From the NCBI GenBank assembly GCA_002842045.1, contig PHBX01000002.1, forward strand, positions 186,001-250,000: a DNA stretch of 64,000 nt. The letters run 5' to 3'. The notes under the pieces are model-generated. The model had not been told where the DNA came from. It searched no databases and saw only the letters and a list, made by a program, of their open reading frames with translations. Positions within the stretch are counted from its first letter, which is position 1. Each line of letters starts with the position of its first letter. Shown in pieces: positions 17,297-25,900 of this stretch. Both the position numbers and the translations under genes were made by a program. Source of the DNA: Chloroflexi bacterium HGW-Chloroflexi-3. Lineage in GTDB: Bacteria; Chloroflexota; Anaerolineae; Anaerolineales; Anaerolineaceae.

Positions 17297-18328
17297 ATGT
17301 ATTTTGATGATGTTGAAAAGATTCATGCGCTTGATCAAGATGGCATGATCGAAAAAATTCGTGATCTTACAAAACAAGTACAAATAAGTTGGTCATTTGT
17401 TCAACAACAACAAAAATTCGATTTTTCCCATGTAAAACATATTTTTTTATCAGGGGGGACAATCCAATCAAATACGATTGATATTCTTAGAGTAATGATA
17501 ACTGAAAAATGTTCTGTTGAATTATCATTTCATGAAAACGAAAAATTGCCATTTTGGTGCCAGGGAAAAGATAATTTATTACTTCTTGTTGTGGATCATG
17601 ATACTGCAGAAGAAATGACAGGTTTATTGGAGCAGGGGATTGAAAAAGATTGTTCCATATTTATTCTATTTGCTGATCAGAGGATAAAAAACAATTTCTT
17701 AACCAAATCTATTGCTCATTGGGTATTGCCAGGTCACAAATTTGATAGAACGACAATCGGGTTTGATACTTTTATCTTTTATGGAATCCTATACAAATTA
17801 GGATTATCTCCGGATATTTCTCAAAATATTTCAAACTTGAAATTGAATTTGGAGACAACCATCCAGCATATAGATGTTAGTGTCCCATCTGCATTGAATC
17901 CAGCTAAAAGGCTAGCAGGGCAGATGGTTGGCAGGTGGATAAAAATTGTTGCCGGTGGTGTAATGTTACCAATTGCCAATCGATGGAGCGATCAGATTAA
18001 TCAAAGCGCAAAAACATTATCAAATTCAGAAAATATTTTTCATTTGGCACACCAGTCATTGAGCGGATTTTATAATCCAGAAAATGTTGCCCAACAATCT
18101 ATGGTTGTTTTTCTCAAGTCTAGTTTCAATGAAAAAAAGATTGAATGGATGATAGAACGGGCAAAAGAGGAATTAATGTGTAATGGCATTGGAACAGATT
18201 CCTACTGTGCTCGAGGGGAGGATCTTCTTTCCCATATTTGGACAACTATCCTTTTTGGAGATTTTTTGGCATATTATTTGGCCATTGCTTATGAATGTGA
18301 TCCAACACCTATCGCAACATTAAGTTGA
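17297..18328 (+). CDS. Degenerate phosphoglucose/phosphomannose isomerase-like SIS protein
   Basis: The 343-residue protein has the overall plan of the bifunctional PGI/PMI family: an N-terminal LDQDGMIEKI segment, two SIS-like alpha/beta domains (about 40-160 and 210-335), a YGILYKLGL stretch near 155, and a C-terminal DLLSHIWTTILFGDFLAYYLAI. The catalytic features are worn. The first glycine loop reads LSGGTIQSN instead of GMGGSAI, and the active-site NHNE motif reads AHQSLSG, which removes the essential glutamate. It may therefore bind sugars without isomerising them, or do something else. GGAGGG precedes the ATG. It ends 10 bases from the convergent glycosyltransferase gene. Confidence 0.7.
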   Translation: MYFDDVEKIHALDQDGMIEKIRDLTKQVQISWSFVQQQQKFDFSHVKHIFLSGGTIQSNTIDILRVMITEKCSVELSFHENEKLPFWCQGKDNLLLLVVDHDTAEEMTGLLEQGIEKDCSIFILFADQRIKNNFLTKSIAHWVLPGHKFDRTTIGFDTFIFYGILYKLGLSPDISQNISNLKLNLETTIQHIDVSVPSALNPAKRLAGQMVGRWIKIVAGGVMLPIANRWSDQINQSAKTLSNSENIFHLAHQSLSGFYNPENVAQQSMVVFLKSSFNEKKIEWMIERAKEELMCNGIGTDSYCARGEDLLSHIWTTILFGDFLAYYLAIAYECDPTPIATLS

Positions 18329-18338
18329 TCATAAACTA

Positions 18339-19598
18339 TTAGGAAATCGAATTGTGTTTTTCGAGTACCTGGTTGTAAACTTCGATCATTTTTTCGCTGA
18401 TATTTTCCCAGGCATATAATTGAGCATATTCAGCACTTTTATTTCCTAATTTATTACGTAATTCCATATCCTTAATTAATTCAACTAACCGTTTGGCCAA
18501 CATTTGAACGTCATTTCCTGGAACAACGAAGCCAGTTTCTCCATCCCGTACCAAAAAAGCTAACCCACCTACTTGAGATGCAACCACAGGTGTTCCGCAT
18601 GCCATTGCTTCCAATGCAACCATGCCAAATGATTCATAATGGGATGGCATAACAACAATTTCCGAAGCGGAATAATAATAAGGAAGCATTTGTTGATCTT
18701 GTTTTCCAAGAAAAATTACGAAATTCTCAATTCCTAAATCTTCGACCATATCCTGTAACCTCGCCATCTCTGCATTCATATCTTCTGGTTTGGCATTAGG
18801 CTCACCACCGATGATGACGAGGTTATGAGGACAACATCGAAGTTCTCCGTTTTTTTGGATAATTGCAATCGCTTGGATCAATTTATCGATTCCTTTCAGT
18901 GGTTCGATTCTTCCAACAAATAAAATGGTATGGGAATTTTCTGGAACTCCAACAACTTCTTTTGCTTCATCTTTTGGAATTGGATAGAAATGGCGCGTAT
19001 CAACACCAGGTGGTATAACCGAAATTTTTGATGATGGGGCCTCATATAAGAATTCTAATTGAGATTTCTCTGCTAATGTTGCAGCTATGATTCGATTAGC
19101 TTTTGAAATCACTTTTTTTTCACCCAGAATTCGATATTCTCCTTCCATTTCCTGTGGTGTTTGTGCTATCCGATTTTTCATAAGCACAAGCGTGTGAAAC
19201 ATATGAAGAAATGGAATATTCCACGATTTTGATAATTCGATAGCTGCCAGTCCACTCATCCAATAGTGACTGTGAATCAAATCATATTGAATATCCTTTG
19301 ATTCGGCAAAGGATTTGATTCCCTGGACGAATTTTGGAATGTATTTTTCCAATTCTGCTTTTGGTAATGGAACTTCAGGACCTGCGGGAATATGGACTAC
19401 GCGATTGTGGTAACCAAGGTCGTGCAGAACATGGGGAACATGTTCATCCTGAGATCGGGTGAATACATCCACACGAACACCTAATTTTCCTAATGTGCGG
19501 GTAAGTTGGTGGACATAAACATTCATGCCACCTGTGTCTTTTCCACCCAAGGTAGCTAATGGACATGTATGATAAGATATCATTGCAACGTTGATCAT
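18339..19598 (-). CDS. GT4 family glycosyltransferase (MshA/sucrose-phosphate synthase-like)
   Basis: Retaining GT-B glycosyltransferase of family GT4. The N-terminal acceptor domain starts MINVAMISYHTCPLATLGG with a GGMNVYVHQL helix, a pattern shared with MshA and sucrose-phosphate synthase-like enzymes. The C-terminal donor domain has ILFVGRIEPLKGID near residue 226 and the E-x7-E motif in HYESFGMVALEAMACGTPVVAS near 324-344. The acceptor is not predictable. Its ATG overlaps the stop of the upstream patatin-like reading frame (TAATG), so the two may be coupled. Confidence 0.9.
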   Translation of the reverse strand: MINVAMISYHTCPLATLGGKDTGGMNVYVHQLTRTLGKLGVRVDVFTRSQDEHVPHVLHDLGYHNRVVHIPAGPEVPLPKAELEKYIPKFVQGIKSFAESKDIQYDLIHSHYWMSGLAAIELSKSWNIPFLHMFHTLVLMKNRIAQTPQEMEGEYRILGEKKVISKANRIIAATLAEKSQLEFLYEAPSSKISVIPPGVDTRHFYPIPKDEAKEVVGVPENSHTILFVGRIEPLKGIDKLIQAIAIIQKNGELRCCPHNLVIIGGEPNAKPEDMNAEMARLQDMVEDLGIENFVIFLGKQDQQMLPYYYSASEIVVMPSHYESFGMVALEAMACGTPVVASQVGGLAFLVRDGETGFVVPGNDVQMLAKRLVELIKDMELRNKLGNKSAEYAQLYAWENISEKMIEVYNQVLEKHNSIS

Positions 19599-21202
19599 TA
19601 ATCCTTGCCTATCGTTTTTTCTACTGATATAATCTCGCTCGTGCCACCGTAGCTCAGTTGGCAGAGCAGACGATTCGTAATCGTCAGGTCATGGGTTCGA
19701 CTCCCATCGGTGGCTCTATAAAGGTGAAAATCCGTAGATGATACTCCTAAGGTATTAATTTTGACTGAGCGTCGTTGGTCGATCGGGTTGTTTTCGATTT
19801 CTGCAATTTGAAGATTAATGTTATATGACTCATATAAATGGGAAATAAAATCTTTGAAGCTCTCAATTTTTTTCGTTTCAGTAACTAGTTCGGCATTTGT
19901 ATATAAATAAAACCCGAGTGTCTCCCAATTAATTCCATTTTCAAACCATAGATTATTTTCCTGAAATTTAGGTTGGTCAAAAATATGTAATGGATAATTC
20001 ATTAATATACCCCCATCCACATAATAATCACCTTCACCAAATATCTTTCCATTAAATCGCATAACTTCAAAATATAGCGGAATTGATATAGACATCCTCA
20101 CAGCATCGGCTACTGAGAAATCAGGTGTCGTTTCTGCTGAAAAAATAGAAACCTCTAATTTTGAAATATTCGCACTGACAACATAAAGATCTTTATGCCC
20201 TAATTTCCGAAAATCTGCAAAAGTTGCTTCGCTATTGCCATTGCAAAATTGGGAAATCACATTTCTTATCCACTTATTGAAGTAATCACTCGAATACCAA
20301 CCGTATTTTGTCATCAGTCTTTGAACAGCATCAAAATCACCAGTGATTTTTGAAATTTCTTTACCGATAAATTTAGGTAGCCATTCCGGTTCACTTTCTC
20401 GATTGTCTGATCGTAGTTGAGGAACTTTTTGGAAATCAAGCGATTCGATTAATTTTAATGTTTCAGCAAAACCCAGATTAAAACTTACCAGTGTGGCAGT
20501 AATTGCACCGGCAGATGATCCGGCTACGCGTCTAATTTGTTGTAATAATCCTTTTTCCTCAAGTACTTCCAAAGCACCTGTGTAGGCAGTTCCTTTCATA
20601 CCACCACCTCTAAAGACCAGGTTCTTGAATGGATAAATTGGAATTGTCGAATTCATAATGATAGGTGGGATCGGAAAAATGCGACCTTTCACTCTTTTTT
20701 TGTATTCAAGAAAAAAGGGACCAAATTCATTTTCAAGATTTTCTTCTTCATGTATGATATGAAGCTGTAAGGCAACCCACCAAATTGGTGTGAAAGCAAG
20801 ACCAATAATTGATCTGAAGTAAAGGGCGAGTGCTAACGAAAACAATATTTCCCCTAGATAAAATGGATGACGGACGATACTGTATAATCCTTTAGTCCTG
20901 AACCCCAAACTTTGAATAGGAGCAATAAGTGGTTGAGATACCAATCCAGGGATGACAAAAACCAAACTGAAGACGCCCAGAAAAACTCCCGCGATTGTGA
21001 AAAGAATAGACTGGTCTAAGCGTGGTTGTGGCACAAGTGGGAGAACCATGATGATTCGTCCGATACTAAACAAAAGCCCTGATAATTGCCCAAATAATCG
21101 AAATCTTTTCCCAAAACGGGTGTTTACTGCCGTATTGGCACCAAGAAGTCCTAATAAACTTATCCCAGCCCAAAAAAAGGGGTTTTGGATGATATCGAAC
21201 AT
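19598..21202 (-). CDS. ICMT-like methyltransferase fused to patatin-like phospholipase
   Basis: Residues 1-180 form a membrane domain of the isoprenylcysteine methyltransferase-like family, with about five helices, GLYSIVRHPFYLGEILFS at 105-122 and HEEENLENEFG at 151-161. Residues 195-495 are a patatin lipase with oxyanion loop GGGMKG (199-204), nucleophile Ser230 in GSSAG, and the catalytic Asp in VDGG near 390. The usual patatin tail stops at about residue 496. The remaining 38 residues are the antisense of tRNA-Thr (DGSRTHDLTITNRLLC) plus 13 codons, so the natural C-terminus has been lost or replaced. An internal ATG before residue 183 could make patatin alone. The stop overlaps the GT4 start. 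Confidence 0.82.
   Translation of the reverse strand: MFDIIQNPFFWAGISLLGLLGANTAVNTRFGKRFRLFGQLSGLLFSIGRIIMVLPLVPQPRLDQSILFTIAGVFLGVFSLVFVIPGLVSQPLIAPIQSLGFRTKGLYSIVRHPFYLGEILFSLALALYFRSIIGLAFTPIWWVALQLHIIHEEENLENEFGPFFLEYKKRVKGRIFPIPPIIMNSTIPIYPFKNLVFRGGGMKGTAYTGALEVLEEKGLLQQIRRVAGSSAGAITATLVSFNLGFAETLKLIESLDFQKVPQLRSDNRESEPEWLPKFIGKEISKITGDFDAVQRLMTKYGWYSSDYFNKWIRNVISQFCNGNSEATFADFRKLGHKDLYVVSANISKLEVSIFSAETTPDFSVADAVRMSISIPLYFEVMRFNGKIFGEGDYYVDGGILMNYPLHIFDQPKFQENNLWFENGINWETLGFYLYTNAELVTETKKIESFKDFISHLYESYNINLQIAEIENNPIDQRRSVKINTLGVSSTDFHLYRATDGSRTHDLTITNRLLCQLSYGGTSEIISVEKTIGKD
19605..19633 (+). promoter_or_regulatory. Promoter of tRNA-Thr
   Basis: TTGCCT (19605-19610), a 17-base spacer and TATAAT (19628-19633) stand ten bases before the mature tRNA 5' end. 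It lies within the antisense tail of the patatin-like gene. Confidence 0.7.
19643..19715 (+). tRNA. tRNA-Thr (CGT)
   Basis: Complete cloverleaf: acceptor GCCACCG (19643-19649) pairs with CGGTGGC (19708-19714), followed by discriminator T. The anticodon arm is GACGA-TTCGTAA-TCGTC, so the anticodon is CGT. The T loop is TTCGACT. CCA is not encoded. The gene is entirely overlapped, in antisense, by the 3' end of the patatin-like reading frame. Confidence 0.97.
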
Positions 21203-21232
21203 TTCCTCTCCTGATTTTTATATGAAATAATC

Positions 21233-21262
21233 TTACTTTATTTATTGGAATATGATTATAAT
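21233..21262 (+). promoter_or_regulatory. Promoter giving a leaderless udk transcript
   Basis: TTACTT (21233-21238), an 18-base spacer and TATAAT (21257-21262) lie so that transcription should begin at or next to the ATG at 21269. There is no Shine-Dalgarno sequence. Confidence 0.5.
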
Positions 21263-21268
21263 TTTTAT

Positions 21269-21925
21269 ATGATTAAAAGAAAAACACCACTCGTCATTGG
21301 AATCGCAGGGGGATCTGGTTCAGGTAAAACCACTGTTGCTAACGAGATATTAAAAAGTGTTGGATCTCATAGAATTGCGTTTTTACCGCATGATGCCTAT
21401 TATCGGGACCTCAGTTCACTGCCTGAAAACCAGAGAAAACTTGTAAATTTTGATCACCCAAATTCACTCGAAAATGAATTACTAATTGAACATGTGATTC
21501 AATTGAAGAACTGGGAAAAAATAAATTTACCTGTTTATGATTTTACAACTCATACCAGAACCAGTCAGTTGGTCCAGGTTGAACCTCAATTGGTGATTGT
21601 TGTTGAAGGCATCTTGATATTCGCTGAACCGAAATTACGTGACTTATTTGATGTGAAAATTTTTGTAGATACAGATGATGATATTCGTTTCATTCGCCGG
21701 TTGCAACGTGATATTGCAGAACGAGGTCGCTCGATGGATATGGTTATTACTCAATATTTAACGACAGTCAGACCTATGCACCTGGATTTTGTTGAACCTT
21801 CCAAACGTTACGCGGATGTAATAATTCCTGAAGGGGGAAGAAATCAGGTTGCCCTGGATATGGTGATAGCGAGGATAGAGTCTTTACTTAAAACGAATGT
21901 TATCAATGTAGAATTAGATACATGA
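21269..21925 (+). CDS. udk: Uridine/cytidine kinase
   Basis: Phosphorylates uridine and cytidine with ATP or GTP in pyrimidine salvage. The P-loop GIAGGSGSGKTT is at residues 11-22, followed by the family motifs LPHDAYYRD, NFDHPNSLE, LPVYDFTTHTR, VVVEGILIF and FIRRLQRDIAERGR. The length of 218 residues is normal. I took ATG 21269 rather than an in-frame TTG at 21245, because the TTG sits upstream of the only good -10 box. The stop overlaps the next gene's start (ATGA). Confidence 0.94.
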   Translation: MIKRKTPLVIGIAGGSGSGKTTVANEILKSVGSHRIAFLPHDAYYRDLSSLPENQRKLVNFDHPNSLENELLIEHVIQLKNWEKINLPVYDFTTHTRTSQLVQVEPQLVIVVEGILIFAEPKLRDLFDVKIFVDTDDDIRFIRRLQRDIAERGRSMDMVITQYLTTVRPMHLDFVEPSKRYADVIIPEGGRNQVALDMVIARIESLLKTNVINVELDT

Positions 21926-22473
21926 GCAAAGAAAAGCGATTAATAATCCTTAGATGGTTAGCCCTGCTCTTTGTAATCGGATTAACAATCATTTTATTTT
22001 TAAAGCGTGAAAATATCCAATATCTTGAGCAATACGGATATGTTGGTATTTTCCTGGCCTCTTTATTAACGAATGCATCTTTAATATTACCTGTACCTGG
22101 TGTATTAATAACTTCTGCGATGGGAGCTGTATTTAATCCCATATTTGTTGCATTGGCTGCTGGAGGGGGAGCTACGATTGGAGAAATAACCGGTTATTTA
22201 GCTGGATTCAGTGGACAGACAGTGGTTGAAAAAACCAAATGGCATTCTAAATTAGAAGGGTGGATGCAGAAGTATGGTGACCTTACGATTTTAGTTTTAG
22301 CATTTATACCAAACCCTGCATTTGATGTGGTGGGAATAATGGCTGGGGTGATGAAAATACCTCTATACCGATTTCTGATTTTTTGCTTTATAGGAAAAGT
22401 TTTAAAAATGTTCGTTTTTGCCTATGGAGGTTTTTTGTTGGGAAATCAATTAATCAGTTCGGGTGGAATGTGA
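21922..22473 (+). CDS. VTT-domain (DedA/SNARE-associated-like) membrane protein
   Basis: A 183-residue membrane protein with the VTT domain found in DedA and TMEM41/VMP1 relatives, some of which are lipid scramblases or flippases. Signature parts are YGYVGIFLASLLTNASLILPVPG (residues about 39-61), the glycine-rich GGGATIGEITGYLAGFSG, and FIPNPAFDVVGIMAGVMKIPLYRF near 130. The prolines and the FxxxGxxxG spacing are conserved. It is coupled to udk by a 4-base overlap, and the broken M20 gene begins at its stop. Confidence 0.88.
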   Translation: MSKEKRLIILRWLALLFVIGLTIILFLKRENIQYLEQYGYVGIFLASLLTNASLILPVPGVLITSAMGAVFNPIFVALAAGGGATIGEITGYLAGFSGQTVVEKTKWHSKLEGWMQKYGDLTILVLAFIPNPAFDVVGIMAGVMKIPLYRFLIFCFIGKVLKMFVFAYGGFLLGNQLISSGGM

Positions 22474-23342
22474 TGTTTGAAAACTATGCAGCAAATGATA
22501 AATTTATAGAAGATAATTTGCAACACAACATTGATGAGCTAAGCCAGTTGTGTAAATTTCAAAGTGTCTCTGCCAAGAATTTACAATTACCTGAAACTGC
22601 AGCATTTTTGAGCGAATTATTCATAAAACGAGGATTTACTGTAAAAATATTCTCCGATAGTGGTGGTCCTGTTGTTTATGCAGAGAAATTGGGCAGAATT
22701 GACAAAACCTTATTATTCTATAACCATTATGACGTACAACCTGCTGAACCATTAGAGCTTTGGGAAACAGATCCTTTTTGAACTGATCAAAAAAGATGGA
22801 AAATTATTTGCCAGAGGTGTCAGTGATGACAAGGGACAAATTATCAGTAGACTTGCAGCAATTGATTCGCTCCTTCAAGAAAATGATCTTCTTTCGTGTA
22901 ATATAAAATTTGTGATTGAGGGCGAAGAAGAAGTAAGTAGCAGGAAATTGCAGAGGCTTTCCTGCCTACCTGTACAATTTGTGGACTTACCTCAGGTTAT
23001 CAAGGAGATGGATCAAAAACCGTTCTACCTGCAAAAGCGAGTGCTAAAATTGATTTTCACCTGGTACCTGACCAGACCCCTGAAAGAGTTTTGAAATTAC
23101 AACGAGAACATTTAGATAAACAAGGTTTTGACTACGGAGTACCTATGATGTTGGTTCCGATGGTAGGCGGCTCAGGTCCTAATTATTTATTTATAAATAT
23201 TCTAAATGTTCCGATTGTTACTGCAGGGGTTTCATGTCCCGGATCACAAAATCACGCCCCTAATGAGAATATTCGAATAAACGATTTTATTTACGGTACC
23301 AAACATATGGTAAGAATTATCAAGAATTTTGGTAATTTGTAA
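22473..23342 (+). pseudogene. M20 family metallopeptidase, disrupted
   Basis: Remnant of an M20 dipeptidase or ArgE/DapE-like enzyme, normally about 450 residues. The first piece (22473-22781) has the metal motif YNHYDVQP. One base near 22779 is lost or gained, after which the frame continues FELIKKDGKLFARGVSDDKGQ to the catalytic IEGEEEV. Near 22938-22944 it jumps to another frame that reads EIAEAFLPTCTICGLTSGYQ and then the dimerisation-domain tail HLVPDQTPERV to the true C-terminus at 23342. The middle, roughly 150 codons with the remaining zinc ligands, is missing. It starts at the VTT gene's stop, so it was the last gene of the udk operon. Confidence 0.9.
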
Positions 23343-23427
23343 AATAGAGGTTGACACCTAAGCGTAACCGTTTTTATGATTATTTGATAAAATCATCTAT
23401 GTAAAATTCTTATAAAAATCAGTATGG

Positions 23428-23433
23428 TATAAT
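23428..23433 (+). promoter_or_regulatory. Extended -10 element upstream of mreB
   Basis: TATGGTATAAT places a TGG extension directly before TATAAT. No clear -35 box is seen. It would start the mreB transcript about 30 bases before the coding sequence. Confidence 0.5.
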
Positions 23434-23467
23434 CCGAACTAATAAATCCTATCTCAGGAGTAAAAAT

Positions 23468-24517
23468 TTGGCATTTCGTCCACTTAACTGGTTGTTTGGA
23501 CTTTTTTCATTAGATATTGGAATTGATTTAGGCACTGCTAATACCCTGGTAAATGTGCGTGGTAAAGGTATTGTTATTAATGAACCGTCCTGGGTGGTTT
23601 TGGACAAGAAAACAAGAAGGCCTGAAAAAATTGGTTTACAGGCAAAGGAAATGGTTGGTAGAACACCCGCTACGCATATTGCAATTCGACCTCTCAGGGA
23701 TGGCGTAATTTCCGAATATGATGTGACCAAGGATTTAATTGGCTATTTCCTCAGTAAAGCACATCAACAAACCCTCGTTCCTTTACCAAGACCGCGTGTT
23801 GTTATCGGGATTCCATCCGGAGCAACTGAAGTGGAGAAAAATGCAGTGTATGATGCTTCCAAGGAATCAGGAGCTCGTGAGACTTATCTGATAGAAGAAC
23901 CAATGGCTGCTGCACTAGGAGCAGGTATGCCTGTTACAGAAGTAGTTGGTAGTATGGTTGTTGACATTGGTGGTGGTACATCTGAGGTTGCTATCATCTC
24001 TATGAGTGGTGTTGTCGTTTCCAGATCCTTGCGGGTTGCAGGTGACGAACTTGATCAGGACATTATTACTTATATTCGCAATAAATATAATTTGTTGATT
24101 GGCGAGCGGATGGCTGAGCAGGTAAAAATGACAGTCGGTTCCTCTTATCCTTTACCTTCTGAAAAAACCATGCGTGTACGCGGGAGAAACCTCGTCACAG
24201 GTTTACCGGAAGAACTTGAGATTTCTTCTGTGGAAGTTCGGGAAGCAGTCAGTTCTTCTGTACAGGTGATCATTGACACGATTAAAGACGCACTGGATGA
24301 AGCTCCACCTGAAATTGTTGCAGATTTGATGGAAAATGGTATCTGTTTAGCAGGTGGGGGTGCTTTGTTATTAGGTTTAAAAGAAAGATTAACGGATGAA
24401 TTGAACCTGCGAGTTTGGGTCGCGGAAGATCCATTGACATGTGTTGCTCGTGGAGCTGGAATGGTGCTTGATGATCTTGAAAGATATTCTAAATTACTCG
24501 TTGATATTGATAATTAG
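23468..24517 (+). CDS. mreB: Rod shape-determining protein MreB
   Basis: Actin-like ATPase that forms membrane-associated filaments and guides lateral wall synthesis. The 349-residue protein has the phosphate-1 loop DIGIDLGTANTLV (residues 17-29), the phosphate-2 loop VDIGGGTSEVAII near 160, and the adenosine motif LAGGGALLLGL near 297. The start is TTG, with CAGGAG eight bases upstream. It leads the run mreB-mreC-mreD-mrdA-minC-minD-minE-rodA, a complete shape and division module on one strand. Confidence 0.97.
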   Translation: MAFRPLNWLFGLFSLDIGIDLGTANTLVNVRGKGIVINEPSWVVLDKKTRRPEKIGLQAKEMVGRTPATHIAIRPLRDGVISEYDVTKDLIGYFLSKAHQQTLVPLPRPRVVIGIPSGATEVEKNAVYDASKESGARETYLIEEPMAAALGAGMPVTEVVGSMVVDIGGGTSEVAIISMSGVVVSRSLRVAGDELDQDIITYIRNKYNLLIGERMAEQVKMTVGSSYPLPSEKTMRVRGRNLVTGLPEELEISSVEVREAVSSSVQVIIDTIKDALDEAPPEIVADLMENGICLAGGGALLLGLKERLTDELNLRVWVAEDPLTCVARGAGMVLDDLERYSKLLVDIDN

Positions 24518-24549
24518 AATAGTTTTCATGAAATTATTATAAAAATGGA

Positions 24550-25392
24550 ATGAAAAAATTTTTCAATTCAATAAAATCCTTTGCAGTAGTGTTTATTGCT
24601 GGCGGATTAATATTGTTGGCTTTGGGTGGATATTTGAGTCCTGTGCTTGTAGCCTTAACAAAGCCTTTTCTTGGTGCACAGGAATGGATTTCTTCTCGTT
24701 ATATTGCAGTAAGTCAATTATTAAATACACCTCAGGACGTCGATGAATTACGAGTAAGGAATATTGAATTGGAGAACGAAGTAGCTCGTTTACAATCTCA
24801 AATTATCATCTTACAAGAGCAATTAGAAGAATCTCAAGGATTGGAAGAGTTGTTAGGTTATGCCCGAACCCGGCCTCAATATCAATATTCTGCAGCAGCT
24901 GTTATTGGTAAAGACCCGAGCCCTTTTCTTCATTACATTATTATTGACCACGGAAGCGATGAAGGAATTCGAAGAGGTATGCCTGTAGTAACCCAATCCG
25001 GGTTGGTTGGTAGAGTTGATGCAGTTACGGCTGGAGCAGCTCGTGTTCAATTAATTACTGATCCTGCTTCCATAGTGAATGTTAAGTTACAGACACAGGA
25101 AGTTAATGCACAAATTAATGGATCCATCACTGGAGAAATTACTCTGGACATGGTACCCCAAGACGCGAATCTCGAACCTGGAGAGGTGATATTAACTTCA
25201 GGGCTTGGGGGAAATTATCCGATGGATATTATAATTGGTCAGGTAATTACAGTTCGAAAATTTGAAAATGAATTATTTCAAACTGCTACAATCCAACCAA
25301 TTATTGATTATTCACAATTACGAGCAGTATTGGTGATAAAAAATTTCAGGCCAGTGGATACCACACCATTAATTCCTAGTCAAACAGAATAA
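24550..25392 (+). CDS. mreC: Rod shape-determining protein MreC
   Basis: Membrane-anchored scaffold of the elongasome that activates PBP2/RodA. The 280-residue protein has an N-terminal membrane helix (about 10-34), a coiled coil (about 60-98, rich in E/L/Q heptads), and the two beta-barrel domains with the family phrases VIGKDPSPFLHYIIIDHGS, GMPVVTQSGLVGRV and LTSGLGGNYPMDIIIGQV. It lies 32 bases after mreB and 1 base before mreD. Confidence 0.95.
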   Translation: MKKFFNSIKSFAVVFIAGGLILLALGGYLSPVLVALTKPFLGAQEWISSRYIAVSQLLNTPQDVDELRVRNIELENEVARLQSQIIILQEQLEESQGLEELLGYARTRPQYQYSAAAVIGKDPSPFLHYIIIDHGSDEGIRRGMPVVTQSGLVGRVDAVTAGAARVQLITDPASIVNVKLQTQEVNAQINGSITGEITLDMVPQDANLEPGEVILTSGLGGNYPMDIIIGQVITVRKFENELFQTATIQPIIDYSQLRAVLVIKNFRPVDTTPLIPSQTE

Positions 25393-25393
25393 T

Positions 25394-25900
25394 ATGAGAA
25401 AGATATTTATTTTATTATTTGTGTTAATAATTGCTATGCTGCAATTGGGTATATTCAGCAATATACAAATTCTTGCTGGAAAAATTGATATATTAATGCT
25501 GGGTGTTGTAGCTTGGATTATTCAAAAAAAGACAGAACTGATAGATATTTTCATTTATTCGATTTTTACAGTTTTTTTTATTTACCTGATATCAGCAGAA
25601 CCGATAATAATCATTTTTGGTCTCTACAGCCTCATTGTTTTTATGGTTTATTGGAGTAAGAATAACATTCAACAATTGCCTATTATTAGTATGCTAATTT
25701 TTAGTGCTGTTTTCACTTTTTTTCATCTCGTTATTTTTGGTTTCTATTTACAATTGTCCGGAATTGCGATGGTGGCTGAAGAAGTGTTTCAATCTGTAAT
25801 TCTACCAAGCATGATCATTAATTTAATCGCTGCAATACCAATGTACCTTCTGGTCAATGAATTACATCGCTGGGTCTACCCATTCGCGGAGGAAGCATGA
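25394..25900 (+). CDS. mreD: Rod shape-determining protein MreD
   Basis: The 168-residue hydrophobic protein has about five membrane helices and the size and position of MreD, between mreC and the PBP2 gene. Sequence identity in this family is always low, and the assignment rests on topology and context more than on motifs. Its stop overlaps the start of mrdA (ATGA). Confidence 0.85.
   Translation: MRKIFILLFVLIIAMLQLGIFSNIQILAGKIDILMLGVVAWIIQKKTELIDIFIYSIFTVFFIYLISAEPIIIIFGLYSLIVFMVYWSKNNIQQLPIISMLIFSAVFTFFHLVIFGFYLQLSGIAMVAEEVFQSVILPSMIINLIAAIPMYLLVNELHRWVYPFAEEA

Noticed and set aside
19643..19715. The antisense peptide DGSRTHDLTITNRLLC as a real protein domain
   Set aside because: This string is a familiar artefact of reading tRNA genes backwards. 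The tRNA has its own promoter and a perfect cloverleaf.
19643..21202. tRNA-Thr as the attachment site of an integrated element
   Set aside because: No integrase gene and no second copy of the tRNA 3' end was found in the window, and the neighbouring genes look like core genes.
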